In this document: positions 14,542 to 23,288 of the stretch, one piece after another
Numbering within the stretch: position 1 is the stretch's first letter
How the letters are laid out: the number at the start of each line of letters is the position of its first letter
Source: Bacteroidales bacterium
GTDB lineage: Bacteria; Bacteroidota; Bacteroidia; Bacteroidales; PXBB01
Assembly (NCBI GenBank): GCA_028698995.1
Contig: JAQVVM010000005.1
Coordinates: 45,204 to 109,203, forward strand
Length of the DNA: 64,000 nt
Direction: 5' to 3'
The notes under the pieces: model-generated
Seen by the model: the letters and a program-made list of their open reading frames with translations, nothing else
Database searches by the model: none
Told to the model about the DNA's origin: nothing
Program-made: the position numbers and the translations under genes

Positions 14542-15474
14542 ATGTCAGAGTCATTTAACCCCATGCTTGAGCCAAAAATAGAGAAAGAATATACTTCCGA
14601 CTTTATTAAAGCAAATTTAGGAGACGAAAAATATACAGATGAACCCATTCCTGAATTTAAGCCCACCAAACCGCCTGTAGAAGCAAGTGCAGAACCCGAA
14701 CAGCCAAAAGTGGAGCGTGAGCCGGTAGTAGGAGAGTACAAAGAAATGAGTCCTACCGAAAAAAGAAATAAAGCCGAAGCTACGGCAGATGGAATTTTGC
14801 ACCAGTATTGCGAGTACGTACCCAAGCCTTTTATTCATTTGTCTTCATTTAATATGAAGAAAATGGAAAAAATGTACCGACAAGGAGAAATAGACCTTAA
14901 AATGCCCGTACCAAATACAGGGCTTAATGTAGGGCAGTATGCAGCTACTTACAATGCAGAAGTACAACAAATTTTTGAGGTACAACCAGAAACAAGAGAA
15001 GCTATAAGGGAACCATTGGTAGAAGTACTAATGGAACAAGGCATGGTGCTTACACCTACTCAGCGTTTGTTAATGGCAGTAGGAGGGCATATTGTTAGTA
15101 TGGGAATTCAGACTGCACAGTTGTATCGTTCTAAAAAAGAAGATATGGACTTGTTTAGAGAAGCTTATATTAATATTTCCGAAAAAAGAAGATCGGTAAA
15201 TGACATTAACCCTAACATTCCGGAGAATTACATGCAACAATCAGGAGGTAATAATACACCACCTCCACCGCCTCCTCCACCACCACAAACAGAAACCAAG
15301 CCAGCAGAAACAAGCTCAGAAGAAGAAGCAATTGTTCCACCAACTATGGGAAATATAATAGTAGAAGAAGAGGAAGAAACCATAGATTTAAAATCTTACT
15401 TAAACAGCGATAGCGATCATATAGATAATGATGATTCTATTATTGTAGAAGAAGAATTACCTGAAAACGATTAA
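14542..15474 (+). CDS. proline- and glutamate-rich protein of unknown function
   Basis: 310 aa in three parts: an acidic, proline-rich N-terminus (1-75), a central folded region (~80-225, helical, with PTQRLLMAVGGHIVSMG), and a low-complexity tail with a nine-proline run (~240-250) and acidic stretches. It ends 21 bp before the packaging-type ATPase and is probably in its operon. The layout suits a virion or portal-like scaffold protein, but no family is recognised. Confidence 0.65.
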   Translation: MSESFNPMLEPKIEKEYTSDFIKANLGDEKYTDEPIPEFKPTKPPVEASAEPEQPKVEREPVVGEYKEMSPTEKRNKAEATADGILHQYCEYVPKPFIHLSSFNMKKMEKMYRQGEIDLKMPVPNTGLNVGQYAATYNAEVQQIFEVQPETREAIREPLVEVLMEQGMVLTPTQRLLMAVGGHIVSMGIQTAQLYRSKKEDMDLFREAYINISEKRRSVNDINPNIPENYMQQSGGNNTPPPPPPPPPQTETKPAETSSEEEAIVPPTMGNIIVEEEEETIDLKSYLNSDSDHIDNDDSIIVEEELPEND

Positions 15475-15495
15475 GAGAAAAACCCAAAATTTATT

Positions 15496-16314
15496 ATGAG
15501 CAGAAAAAAAATAGAAACAAGAGATGCTATAATGATGGTTGCCACAGGTCAGCAAAGGGTTGGGAAAACATTTCAGACAACTAAATTTTTAGATAGCTAC
15601 GTAAAAAATGATCCAATAACGGGTAAAAAAGGGCAAAAAGTATTGATTTTTGATACTAATATGGAATACACTCAATACAAATCCATTGGATTAGAAAATA
15701 TAAAAAGATTTATAATCCAAAAACACCCAGAAATAAGGAGGGTTTTGCCGCTTCGACCAGATGGTAATATATGCGATTCAGACGAAAAAGTAGAAATATT
15801 AGAGCAGTTGCTGAAATATTTTGCAAAAGGACTATTGGTACTTGAGGATATTAACAATTACCTTATTGATGCTAGTAGTACTAAAGTAATTAGTGCCATT
15901 ACAACCATAAGGCACAGAGAAGTAGATTTAATGATACATTACCAATCGTTAGCTGCATTACCTCCAAGAATGTGGCAAAATGCCTCTGTAATAAGATTTC
16001 ATAAACAGCAAGATACTATTGATAGATACAAGAGTAGAATACCTTATTACGAGCAGTTAAAAATTGCTGAATACTTAGTAAATGAGAAATATTTCTCAGG
16101 GAACGAAAGATTTTTTTGCTATGTTTCCGGAAGCTTAGGTTATATTAGAGGTGAGTTTTCTAAGAAAGATATAGAAAATGCTTGTAGAAAATATGCCGAG
16201 GGCAACTCTACAGAAACACAAGTATTAACGAAACGTTACCGAGGAGAAAAAAATGCCTACGAAAAAGCGGTAGAAGATGTAACACAAGAGTTGCTTATTA
16301 AATATTATAAATAA
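15496..16314 (+). CDS. HerA/FtsK-type (A32-like) DNA-packaging ATPase candidate
   Basis: 272 aa. Walker A GQQRVGKT (18-25), strand LIFDTNMEY (50-58), Walker B LLVLED (113-118), and a conserved block RHREVDLMIHYQS (139-151) in the sensor/arginine position. Compact ATPases of this type package DNA into tailless, membrane-containing virions (PRD1 P9, A32) and also drive DNA in conjugation; the absence of terminase genes favours the first role here. A paralogue without Walker A is at 20781-21533. It lies 21 bp after the Pro-rich gene and 11 bp before the 270-aa gene. Confidence 0.75.
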   Translation: MSRKKIETRDAIMMVATGQQRVGKTFQTTKFLDSYVKNDPITGKKGQKVLIFDTNMEYTQYKSIGLENIKRFIIQKHPEIRRVLPLRPDGNICDSDEKVEILEQLLKYFAKGLLVLEDINNYLIDASSTKVISAITTIRHREVDLMIHYQSLAALPPRMWQNASVIRFHKQQDTIDRYKSRIPYYEQLKIAEYLVNEKYFSGNERFFCYVSGSLGYIRGEFSKKDIENACRKYAEGNSTETQVLTKRYRGEKNAYEKAVEDVTQELLIKYYK

Positions 16315-16325
16315 AACCAATAATC

Positions 16326-17138
16326 ATGAAAAAACAAGAAACACCAACATCACCAGAAAGACTAATGTTTGATATGTATAATTTTAGTGGTAATGAAGCT
16401 TTATTATCACCATTTGGTAATAACCACCAGGAACATACTGGAGTAGTAAATTTAACAAAAGATTACAAAGTAAAAGGAGATGAGTTTGTGGGACTGATGA
16501 GGATAATGTCGTACAGCGATAATTATTGGTTAGACTTGCTATGCACAGAAGCATTTTTGTTTGGGAAAAAAATAAACCTAATGAACTTATTTAGCCCAAT
16601 CCAATTTCAAAAAGGGATTATTGATTTACCAGTATGTGGGAAAATAAAAGATATTGACTTTAAAAAAACAATAGCTCATGGTAAAAACATAAGAGTTTCT
16701 TATTTTTTAATGCCAGAGTTAAAAGAACATCCTCGAACAAATATGGTAGATATTGAATATCTGAATAAACCAACTATGTGGTGTTATTTTAGAAATGCAA
16801 CATCAAAATCAGTAAAAGTAGATTTAATTGAGTTGTGCAAAGGAAAGGAATTGGAGGGGATAGAGTTAATTCATAATCATTTTCAGATAAAAGAAGAAGA
16901 AATTATGCAGCATTTTAAATACATAACAGTGGCTTCAGATGAACCTAAAAATCTTACTCTCCCTTTAGAGTTTGATATAAGAGGGATTGGATTTATTCAA
17001 TACATCAATCCTAATTATCCAAATCATCAGTGGCAAAATAATATCATTAAGGATGAAGTTGATTTAAAGGTTTATCCTTCGTCAAAATTAATGGTAACTA
17101 TACCACCAAGAGACACGATGATGTACTGCTTTAGATAA
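16326..17138 (+). CDS. unknown protein next to packaging-type ATPase, 270 aa
   Basis: Soluble, apparently beta-rich protein without Cys-pair, signal or membrane segment. Not recognised. Eleven bases separate it from the ATPase, and the dispersed repeat follows it. In tailless viruses a capsid or vertex protein often neighbours the packaging ATPase, which is a possibility only. Confidence 0.6.
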   Translation: MKKQETPTSPERLMFDMYNFSGNEALLSPFGNNHQEHTGVVNLTKDYKVKGDEFVGLMRIMSYSDNYWLDLLCTEAFLFGKKINLMNLFSPIQFQKGIIDLPVCGKIKDIDFKKTIAHGKNIRVSYFLMPELKEHPRTNMVDIEYLNKPTMWCYFRNATSKSVKVDLIELCKGKELEGIELIHNHFQIKEEEIMQHFKYITVASDEPKNLTLPLEFDIRGIGFIQYINPNYPNHQWQNNIIKDEVDLKVYPSSKLMVTIPPRDTMMYCFR

Positions 17139-17143
17139 CCAAC

Positions 17144-17184
17144 TTGCGTCTTAACGTCCCGATAGCTATCGGGATTGCGAGAAC
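17144..17184 (+). repeat. dispersed repeat interrupted by CCCGATAGCTATCGGGA
   Basis: The GCGTCTTAGCGTC...TTGCGAGAA repeat is split by a 17-bp palindrome. The same kind of split occurs at 48372-48411 and, with a longer insert, at 34905-34989, marking the middle of the repeat as an insertion target. Confidence 0.75.
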
Positions 17185-17221
17185 CCTAACCTCATAAACT
17201 AACAAACTTATAAACTAACTC

Positions 17222-17830
17222 ATGCTCACCATTATTACCCGAACATCTAACCGCCCTAAGTATTTTGAACAAAACAGAAAAAGCATTTTAGAGCAAACCT
17301 ATCCAAATATCACCCATTTAGTAGGGGTAGATGATGTAAATAGTGTAACTTATGTAAGAGAACACGGGGTAGAGCCTATTATCCTAAATAGAGAAAAGCT
17401 AATAAATCAATACGGACAAGGAACCGCTGTGCATAATTTATATTTTAATGAATTAATGCAACATGTAAAAACTCCATTGGTAATGATATTAGATGATGAT
17501 GATTGTTTAAGTAATTCAGCGTCTATTGAAAAAGTAATGAATTATCAATTCAATGAAAGAACGTTGGTTGTTTTCCAAATGGAATTTATAAACAACACCA
17601 TTCTTCCGCCTAAAGAAATATTAACTCAAAAACCCCAACAAGGTTTAATAGGATCTCCGTGTGTAATAGCACCTACTTATTTAGCCAAAAACATTATTTG
17701 GGATGCAAATGCTGCCGGAGATTATAGATACATAGAACAATTGTACGAAAAAGCATCTATGAGGCTTTTTATACCTGAAACAATAGTTAAAGTTGGGCAA
17801 ATTGGTGGCGGAAATAAAAAAGATTTGTAA
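17222..17830 (+). CDS. family 2-like glycosyltransferase (GT-A)
   Basis: 202 aa. Begins LTIITRTSNRPKYFEQNRKSI, the nucleotide-sugar-binding start of GT2 enzymes, and contains VMILDDDDCLSN (~92-103) as the metal-binding DxD. Slightly short for the family. Predicted to transfer a sugar from a nucleotide donor. Target unknown (cell-surface glycan, virion protein or modified DNA base). Confidence 0.82.
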   Translation: MLTIITRTSNRPKYFEQNRKSILEQTYPNITHLVGVDDVNSVTYVREHGVEPIILNREKLINQYGQGTAVHNLYFNELMQHVKTPLVMILDDDDCLSNSASIEKVMNYQFNERTLVVFQMEFINNTILPPKEILTQKPQQGLIGSPCVIAPTYLAKNIIWDANAAGDYRYIEQLYEKASMRLFIPETIVKVGQIGGGNKKDL

Positions 17831-17858
17831 TTATAGGTTATTATTGAAATATATTTTA

Positions 17859-17866
17859 TATATTTG
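17859..17866 (+). promoter_or_regulatory. probable -7 promoter box
   Basis: TATATTTG preceded by TTGAAATATATTTTA, which resembles the AAATATGTTT operator of the promoters at 9159 and 13791. The -33 box is weak. It serves the gene at 17892. Confidence 0.5.
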
Positions 17867-17891
17867 GGGCTGAAATTAGAAAATTATTCAA

Positions 17892-18329
17892 ATGGGAACT
17901 AAAAAAATAGTTGGTATATCTAAATTAGTAACGGATGAGATGATAGAAAAAAAATATCCGGAATTAAATCATTTCACTCAAGAAGATAAAATAAAGAGGG
18001 CTTACTTAATAGAAGGAGCAAAATGGATGCGAGATGAAATGACCGGAAGTAGAACTGAGATTATAGTAATTTGGGATGGGGGAAAAGAAACTTTTGAATA
18101 TTTAACGGAATTAAATAATAAATACAAAGAAAAGTTCCCAAAAAATCCTGCTAGATTTGATTTTTTAATGGATGATAAGAATGGTTTATGGTTAGTAAAG
18201 ACTGATGGATTAGGTAAATATTCTTATAAAATGCCATTACATACATCAATAATATTAGAAACCATAGTCGATAATAAAATGTTTATTTTTAGTTTTATGG
18301 AGAGCCTAAAACCACAACATCTGCGATAA
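17892..18329 (+). CDS. hypothetical protein, 145 aa
   Basis: Soluble protein with EGAKWMRDEM, a phrase common in small Bacteroidota phage proteins. The last residues (PQHLR) are encoded by the start of an intergenic repeat, so the C-terminus may have been altered by that repeat. Function unknown. Confidence 0.6.
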   Translation: MGTKKIVGISKLVTDEMIEKKYPELNHFTQEDKIKRAYLIEGAKWMRDEMTGSRTEIIVIWDGGKETFEYLTELNNKYKEKFPKNPARFDFLMDDKNGLWLVKTDGLGKYSYKMPLHTSIILETIVDNKMFIFSFMESLKPQHLR

Positions 18330-18349
18330 TCAGCGTTATCTGCGGGCAA
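18318..18349 (+). repeat. dispersed repeat ATCTGCGATAATCAGCGTTATC type
   Basis: A second intergenic repeat family. Further copies are at about 21591-21622 (directly after a GCGTCTTAGCG repeat) and 61088-61117. Confidence 0.75.
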
Positions 18350-18378
18350 CATCAAACCACAAACCTGAAACCTTACCC

Positions 18379-19044
18379 ATGCACCTCTATATCAACTTCT
18401 ATACCGACAACAACCATTTTCGCAACCAAGAACTTTGTGTTTGCCTATTGTCCAATTTATTTAATGAAGAAATAAGTAAAACACATATTTTTATTGCTAA
18501 AAAAGATGTAAAACCATTTAAAGAATTAACCAAACAAATCCCTTCAGAAAAATACGAATTAATAATAAAAGAAGACAGACCGAGTTATAACGATTTTTTT
18601 AAAAAAACAGAACAATATCCCACTAGCATCAATATTATTGCTAATACCGATATTATATTGTGTGAAAACAGCCTCCAAAAACTAAAAAAATTCAATTGGG
18701 ATAACCATATATTAGCCCTTTCTCGTTGGGATTTATTAGATAAATCGTTAGATACACATTCGGCTAAATTTCATAACCATTCCGATAGTCAAGATACATG
18801 GATAAAACAAGGTGTTTTCCCACAAATAGAAGAAGCAGATTTTTGTTTAGGAACAGCAGGGTGCGACAATAAAATTGCCTTTTTGTTAGATAAACAATTT
18901 AATGTTATAAATCCAAGTATAGATATTAAAACCTATCATTTACATTTGTCACAAATAAGAAACTACATCAGCACTACCGGAATAATAGAAAACAGAATAC
19001 CACCACCATACAAAATGGTAGAGCCAATATGTTTGCCAAAATAA
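18379..19044 (+). CDS. glycosyltransferase-like protein
   Basis: 221 aa. SINIIANTDIILCENSLQKL (~83-102) has the layout of a GT-A DxD region, followed by LALSRWD, SQDTWI and FCLGTAGCDNKIAFLL, and ends with a His-rich motif YHLHLSQIRNY. This is the pattern of phage-carried glycosyltransferases annotated from Bacteroidota. Donor and acceptor unknown. Confidence 0.65.
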   Translation: MHLYINFYTDNNHFRNQELCVCLLSNLFNEEISKTHIFIAKKDVKPFKELTKQIPSEKYELIIKEDRPSYNDFFKKTEQYPTSINIIANTDIILCENSLQKLKKFNWDNHILALSRWDLLDKSLDTHSAKFHNHSDSQDTWIKQGVFPQIEEADFCLGTAGCDNKIAFLLDKQFNVINPSIDIKTYHLHLSQIRNYISTTGIIENRIPPPYKMVEPICLPK

Positions 19045-19066
19045 ATAACCACTAAATTTTTAAATT

Positions 19067-19633
19067 ATGACTAAAGACCTAAACACAAGTAACATGAGTC
19101 CTGCCGAAAAAAGAAAACAAGGCATTTTCACTAATAGATACAATTGTGTTCTTAAACTCTACTACTACCATAGTGATACGACTACCATAAATGAGTTGCA
19201 CAATTTTATAAAAGGAGAGGAAACAGAAATAGATTTTTCTAAAATTATACCCTTCCCAAAAAATAAATCTGAGTTGTCTGACTATGAATTGTCAAATTGG
19301 CAACACGAAAACTGGGGTGGTTTTTCTAATGCTTGGGATGTTGAAATGAGTTTAAAAACAGAAGAGTTTTTGCGTATTAAATTTAGAACACAAGGATACA
19401 CACCCCCAACTAAAATAATTAAAAAACTTGGAGAACTATTTCCTAATGTTAATATCAGATTTGTTGCGATTTCTAATTTTAATTCTTCTTGTTCACCTTT
19501 CGTTTATTATGCTCTAAAAAATGCAAATGAAAAACTAATAGAAAAAAAATGGAATGCAGAGAAGATTAAAAAAGACGGTTGGGTTTGGTCATTAGCTTAC
19601 GATATAATAGACATTGATTCAGACTATCAGTAA
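19067..19633 (+). CDS. Api92-like (DUF1281) protein
   Basis: 188 aa. WQHENWGGFSNAWDVE and the later IKFRTQGYTPPTKIIKKLGELFP are typical of the Api92/DUF1281 family of phage, plasmid and pathogenicity-island proteins. The fold is ferredoxin-like. Molecular function unknown. Confidence 0.75.
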   Translation: MTKDLNTSNMSPAEKRKQGIFTNRYNCVLKLYYYHSDTTTINELHNFIKGEETEIDFSKIIPFPKNKSELSDYELSNWQHENWGGFSNAWDVEMSLKTEEFLRIKFRTQGYTPPTKIIKKLGELFPNVNIRFVAISNFNSSCSPFVYYALKNANEKLIEKKWNAEKIKKDGWVWSLAYDIIDIDSDYQ

Positions 19634-19644
19634 AACTAAATAAA

Positions 19645-19884
19645 ATGAAAAAAGAATTTAAAGGAATAAAATTTAAAAATTCAAGTCCAGTTAAGGTTAA
19701 TGAAGGAGAAAATGGATGGGGAATAAAATTTGACTTAGAATGTATGGAGTGTGGTAATCTTTATAGTTTTACCACCATGGATAAAAAAGTTGCTGATGAT
19801 TTTGCAGACCAGTTTAGAGAAAACGGAACTCTTTCTCCAGAATATGACTGCGAAAAATGCAAACGGAATACCACCACCCTGTAA
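19645..19884 (+). CDS. zinc-ribbon protein, 79 aa
   Basis: Two CxxC pairs (CMECGN at ~33-38 and CEKCKR at ~69-74) enclose ~30 residues, the layout of a zinc ribbon. Eleven bases after the Api92-like gene. Function unknown. Confidence 0.6.
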   Translation: MKKEFKGIKFKNSSPVKVNEGENGWGIKFDLECMECGNLYSFTTMDKKVADDFADQFRENGTLSPEYDCEKCKRNTTTL

Positions 19885-19903
19885 ATTATAAATATAACAT
19901 ATT

Positions 19904-20158
19904 ATGGAAAATAAAAAAATTACACATGACCAAAAAATATCAATTATAAAGGCTTTGAATAATGATAAGATAAAAAAAGTGTATGTTAAATCATACAATG
20001 GAGAACCATCACAAATAAGAATGGAATACTATGGTGGATCAGATTATTGTCTGATTGATGATGTGAATCCAGAAGAAGCAGAGATTGTATTAAAAAAAAT
20101 CAAGCAGATAAAAGAAGATATTTTAATGGAAAAATATAAAGCGTTATTTGATGATTGA
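19904..20158 (+). CDS. hypothetical protein, 84 aa
   Basis: Charged protein ending in a long helix (EEAEIVLKKIKQIKEDILMEKYKALF). Part of the 19067-20158 cluster of closely spaced genes. Family unknown. Confidence 0.55.
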   Translation: MENKKITHDQKISIIKALNNDKIKKVYVKSYNGEPSQIRMEYYGGSDYCLIDDVNPEEAEIVLKKIKQIKEDILMEKYKALFDD

Positions 20159-20251
20159 TGTTTAGTAAAAAAACTTTAGCTAATTTTAAACCATAAATAA
20201 TAATTTCAGCAAATTATAAACTATAAACTAACCCTTTAAAACAATTATTTT

Positions 20252-20689
20252 ATGACTGTATTTATACCATTTTTTAAAATATTAAAAATCAACAGTAAAC
20301 ATAGTAGTGATTTACCTATTGAAAGATTAGACAGGAGGTCAAAGGAATTAAAAAATCATGATACTTCCGAAGAAGAAATTGAAAAATATATAGTTAAAAC
20401 ACCAAATGCAATAAAAGGCTCATACAAAAGTATAATTTTTGGGTTTAAAGATGAAGAAGAATATGAAGACAACTGTCCATACGATGCAGTATTTAATGGA
20501 ACAAAAGAAGAGTATATAAGTACTGGTTTTGATTTTAGTAAGAAGGCACGAGTAAATATTATTACAGAGCTTTCTATAAAATTAGGATGTAAACAAGATG
20601 ATATAAAATATATAATAGTACAAGATTCAAGGGTTTTACTCAAGGGATTAAACTCATATTATATTCAAGGTTGGGAAAATTTTGTTTAA
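20252..20689 (+). CDS. hypothetical protein, 145 aa
   Basis: Acidic protein (EEEIEKYIVKTPNAIKG, then EDNCPYDAVFNGTKEEYISTGFDFSKK). No known family. Separated by 93 bp from the previous gene, with no clear promoter in the gap. Confidence 0.55.
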   Translation: MTVFIPFFKILKINSKHSSDLPIERLDRRSKELKNHDTSEEEIEKYIVKTPNAIKGSYKSIIFGFKDEEEYEDNCPYDAVFNGTKEEYISTGFDFSKKARVNIITELSIKLGCKQDDIKYIIVQDSRVLLKGLNSYYIQGWENFV

Positions 20690-20780
20690 AAAAGCCATTG
20701 TTAAAGGAAATAATTCTAATTATAAAAATAGCATCAACTAAAAAACAGCGTCTTTGCGTATTTTCGAGAACCTAAACAAT

Positions 20781-21533
20781 ATGAAAAAAATAAAAGAAAT
20801 ATATAGATTCCCTATAACTGTAGCTGCTATAGGTATGAACGAATCAATAAAAGTGGCTGAAAACAAGCGTATTTTCCCTACGTACATAGCAAAGGTTAAT
20901 AAAAAAATATTAATTATAGACAGTAATAATGAGTATGAAGAATACGAAGCCATAAACCCAACCGAAGCAAAGAATTTTGGTAGCACAAAAAAAGCAGAAA
21001 TAAAAAGAGTAACATTTTCTTCTACAATTAAAAAAGAAGAAGAAATGAAAACTGTTTTTCGTTATTTTGAAAACGGCTTATTAGTAATAAGTGACATTAT
21101 AAATTTTAGTAGAGAAATAATAAGTATAATGTCCACCATGAGGTCAAGAGAAGTGGATATTATATACCATGCTAAATCGGTAGATGATATTAATTTTAAA
21201 ATACTTCAAAACACCAATGTGATACAACAATACAAAACAGAATACCCTATTAATAAAGAAAGAAATGAATTTCTATATGAGCCATTAACAATAATGAGGT
21301 ACTTAATAAGGGATAAAAATGAAGAATTAGAAAAAGATGATTTTTATTGTAGCTACAACATATTAAATGGTTATATATTAGGTGATTTTACAAAAGAAGA
21401 ATTAGAAAAATCATGTAGGAAATTTTTGGAAATGCACATATATGAATATCCGTATAGAAATAAAATACGTAAGATGAGTGATTTAGACAAATATGCAAAA
21501 GAATTAGTTAATAAATACATAATAAAAATATAA
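20781..21533 (+). CDS. pseudo-ATPase paralogue of the packaging ATPase, Walker A lost
   Basis: 250 aa from MKKIKEIYRF (the upstream Met at 20754 lies in a repeat). Aligns along its length with the 15496 ATPase: KILIIDSNNEY vs KVLIFDTNMEY, YFENGLLVISDI vs YFAKGLLVLEDI, RSREVDIIYH vs RHREVDLMIH, GYILGDFTKEELEKSCRKF vs GYIRGEFSKKDIENACRKY. The Walker A loop is replaced by GMNESIKVAENK (18-29), with no Gly-Lys-Thr/Ser, and the Walker B Glu is Ser. It therefore should not hydrolyse ATP. A regulatory or structural partner of the active motor is likely (inference). Confidence 0.78.
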   Translation: MKKIKEIYRFPITVAAIGMNESIKVAENKRIFPTYIAKVNKKILIIDSNNEYEEYEAINPTEAKNFGSTKKAEIKRVTFSSTIKKEEEMKTVFRYFENGLLVISDIINFSREIISIMSTMRSREVDIIYHAKSVDDINFKILQNTNVIQQYKTEYPINKERNEFLYEPLTIMRYLIRDKNEELEKDDFYCSYNILNGYILGDFTKEELEKSCRKFLEMHIYEYPYRNKIRKMSDLDKYAKELVNKYIIKI

Positions 21534-21561
21534 GCTAAAGACTGAATACTGACAGCAAAAA

Positions 21562-21622
21562 CAGCGTCTTAGCGTCTTTGCGAGAAAAAAATCTGCGATA
21601 ATCAGCGTTATCTGCGAGCAAC
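21562..21622 (+). repeat. two dispersed repeat families in tandem
   Basis: GCGTCTTAGCGTCTTTGCGAG is followed directly by CTGCGATAATCAGCGTTATC, together filling most of the intergenic space before the glycosyltransferase at 21633. Confidence 0.8.
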
Positions 21623-21632
21623 AAAATAACCA

Positions 21633-22568
21633 ATGAATAAAAAACTCCTCCACATATCACTTGGCACCCACCAAAAAGCCATGCGAAATGCCTTCGATAA
21701 GCATTTTAATACCCTTCATTACGATTGGACAGCCAAGCAAAAAGATACCCATAGCATTAATGCAGATATTTTGCAATTAGCAGAAAGCTTCCAACCAGAT
21801 GTTGTGTTTATGCAACTACAAACACCAGGAATAATACACATAGAAACCGCTAAAAAATTAGCAGAAAAAAGCATAGTAATTAATTGGACAGGAGATGTAA
21901 GAACACCCATACCCAATTGGTATATAGAACTAGGGAAACACATAGATGTTACCATGTTTACCAATAATAATGATGTGGCAACATTAAACAACATGGGCAT
22001 TAACGCTCAGTTTTTACCAATAGGCTTCGATCCCGAAATAAACACTCCAGAAGGAGAAAAAAAAGCCTCCCCCGATATTATATTTTGTGGATCCAATTAC
22101 ACACAAGCACAACCCTTTCCATTAAGCTACGAAAGAGAAGAAATGGTACGTTTTTTAGACAGAAACTATAAAACCAATGCAGGAATTTATGGGGCAGGAT
22201 GGCAAGAAACCATACCTTCAGCACAATTTATACATATAAACGATGAAGCTATTGCTTACCGTAGCGGAAAAATAGGCATTAATCTATCGCATTTTAATTA
22301 CAACAGGTATTACTCAGATAGGCTTTTAAAAATGATGGCATGCGGAATATTAGTATTATCTCACAACTACCAAGGCATAGAAAAAGATTTTACCATAGGT
22401 AAACATTTAGATGTTTTTAATAATTTACATGAATTAAAACAAAAAATAGATTATTACCTTTCCAGCCAGGAAGAAGCCAATAAAATAAGGTTAGAAGGAT
22501 GTAAATATGTTCATCAAAATTACACTTGGGACAGTGTTCTTATGCAATTAAAAAAAATAATTGGATAA
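21633..22568 (+). CDS. GT4-like glycosyltransferase (CgeB type)
   Basis: 311 aa. N-terminal Rossmann half (KKLLHISLGTHQKAMRNAF ... PDVVFMQLQ), the linking FTNNNDVATLNNMGI, LPIGFDPE, and the C-terminal donor-binding half with IFCGSNY, YRSGKIGINLSHFN, RLLKMMACGILVLSH and a terminal KKIIG. This is the architecture of CgeB/Glyco_trans_1_2 retaining glycosyltransferases. Third glycosyltransferase of the 17222-22568 stretch. Confidence 0.82.
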   Translation: MNKKLLHISLGTHQKAMRNAFDKHFNTLHYDWTAKQKDTHSINADILQLAESFQPDVVFMQLQTPGIIHIETAKKLAEKSIVINWTGDVRTPIPNWYIELGKHIDVTMFTNNNDVATLNNMGINAQFLPIGFDPEINTPEGEKKASPDIIFCGSNYTQAQPFPLSYEREEMVRFLDRNYKTNAGIYGAGWQETIPSAQFIHINDEAIAYRSGKIGINLSHFNYNRYYSDRLLKMMACGILVLSHNYQGIEKDFTIGKHLDVFNNLHELKQKIDYYLSSQEEANKIRLEGCKYVHQNYTWDSVLMQLKKIIG

Positions 22569-22596
22569 AAACAACTAAAAAACGAAATAAGTTTTA

Positions 22597-22687
22597 TATA
22601 TTTGTAAATAATTTAGTAAAAAAAAGGCATGAAGCAATTAAGCTAAAATAAATAGTTGTTTGTTTGTAAGGCATGTCTTTTTTTGCT
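22597..22687 (+). ncRNA. candidate small RNA with promoter and terminator
   Basis: -7 box TATATTTG (22597-22604), preceded by GAAATAAGTTTTA (operator-like), then ~80 bp without an ORF, ending in AAAAAAAGGCATG ... CATGTCTTTTTTT. The terminator's arms enclose a short hairpin. It lies directly before the first cassette array and would insulate it. Confidence 0.5.
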
Positions 22688-22697
22688 AAATTTATTG

Positions 22698-22737
22698 AAA
22701 ACGATTTTGCGTGCCAAAGGCAATTTTGCCTGAACGG
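22698..22737 (+). repeat. array boundary repeat, copy 1 (attI candidate)
   Basis: About 40 bp identical to 53145-53184, starting AAAACGATTTTGCGTGCC and including the hairpin AGGCAATTTTGCCT. It marks the left end of both cassette arrays and is directly followed by the AACGG box of the first attC. Confidence 0.75.
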
Positions 22738-22825
22738 GTTGGCGGTATGGTTTTGTAAGCCTACCACACCGCTTCAATCCAACGATAAACTTTCAAAGGC
22801 TTATAAACTATACCGCCTGTTATGC
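22733..22825 (+). repeat. attC-like site 1
   Basis: AACGG, left arm 22741-22762 (GGCGGTATGG...), loop 32 nt, right arm 22795-22817 (...TATACCGCC), then TGTTATGC. Confidence 0.75.
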
Positions 22826-22856
22826 TTTCGTGCTTTGCGGGTGGGCTAAAACAAAA

Positions 22857-23141
22857 ATGATGAAAGTACTATTAAGCTCAAAACTATTGGCTTCTGAACT
22901 TGCTAAAATTGACTTTGAAAACGAACAAGTTTTTCAGGTAAGAGTCGAAGGAAGTAATTTGATAATTAACACAGATAAGCAAACACTTGAATTATGGGTT
23001 GAAATGTTAAATTTTGAACCAAGAGTAAAGCAGGAAAACAGGAGATGGGATTGGGTAAAAAAACTTGTGAGTTGTGCCGATGAGCAGCCAATAGTTTTGG
23101 ATATACACGAGAATGTTGTTAATGTAATATTTCAGTATTGA
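22857..23141 (+). CDS. cassette protein, 94 aa, unknown
   Basis: Starts MMKVLLSSKLLASEL (first Met 22857, second 22860). Upstream in-frame GTG at 22830 is less likely. Beta-rich, soluble (NLIINTDKQTLELWVEML, PIVLDIHENVVNVIF). Resembles small immunity or accessory proteins of integron cassettes, family unknown. Followed by attC 2. Confidence 0.65.
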   Translation: MMKVLLSSKLLASELAKIDFENEQVFQVRVEGSNLIINTDKQTLELWVEMLNFEPRVKQENRRWDWVKKLVSCADEQPIVLDIHENVVNVIFQY

Positions 23142-23159
23142 GCGTTTGCAGCATGAAAC

Positions 23160-23288
23160 ATAACGTGATGGTGCTATGAGCAGTAGCGGAATTAACTAAC
23201 AAAAACTTTCAAATTATGACAGAATTAAATAATACACCTGAACTTGAAGATAGCACGAAACCCGCTATTGATTATAGCACGTGTTATA
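23160..23288 (+). repeat. attC-like site 2, loop holds a start codon
   Basis: ATAACG, left arm 23171-23189 (GTGCTATGAGCAGTAGCGG), 72-nt loop, right arm 23262-23280 (CCGCTATTGATTATAGCAC), GTGTTAT. The right arm is inside the coding sequence of 23216-24229. Confidence 0.75.
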
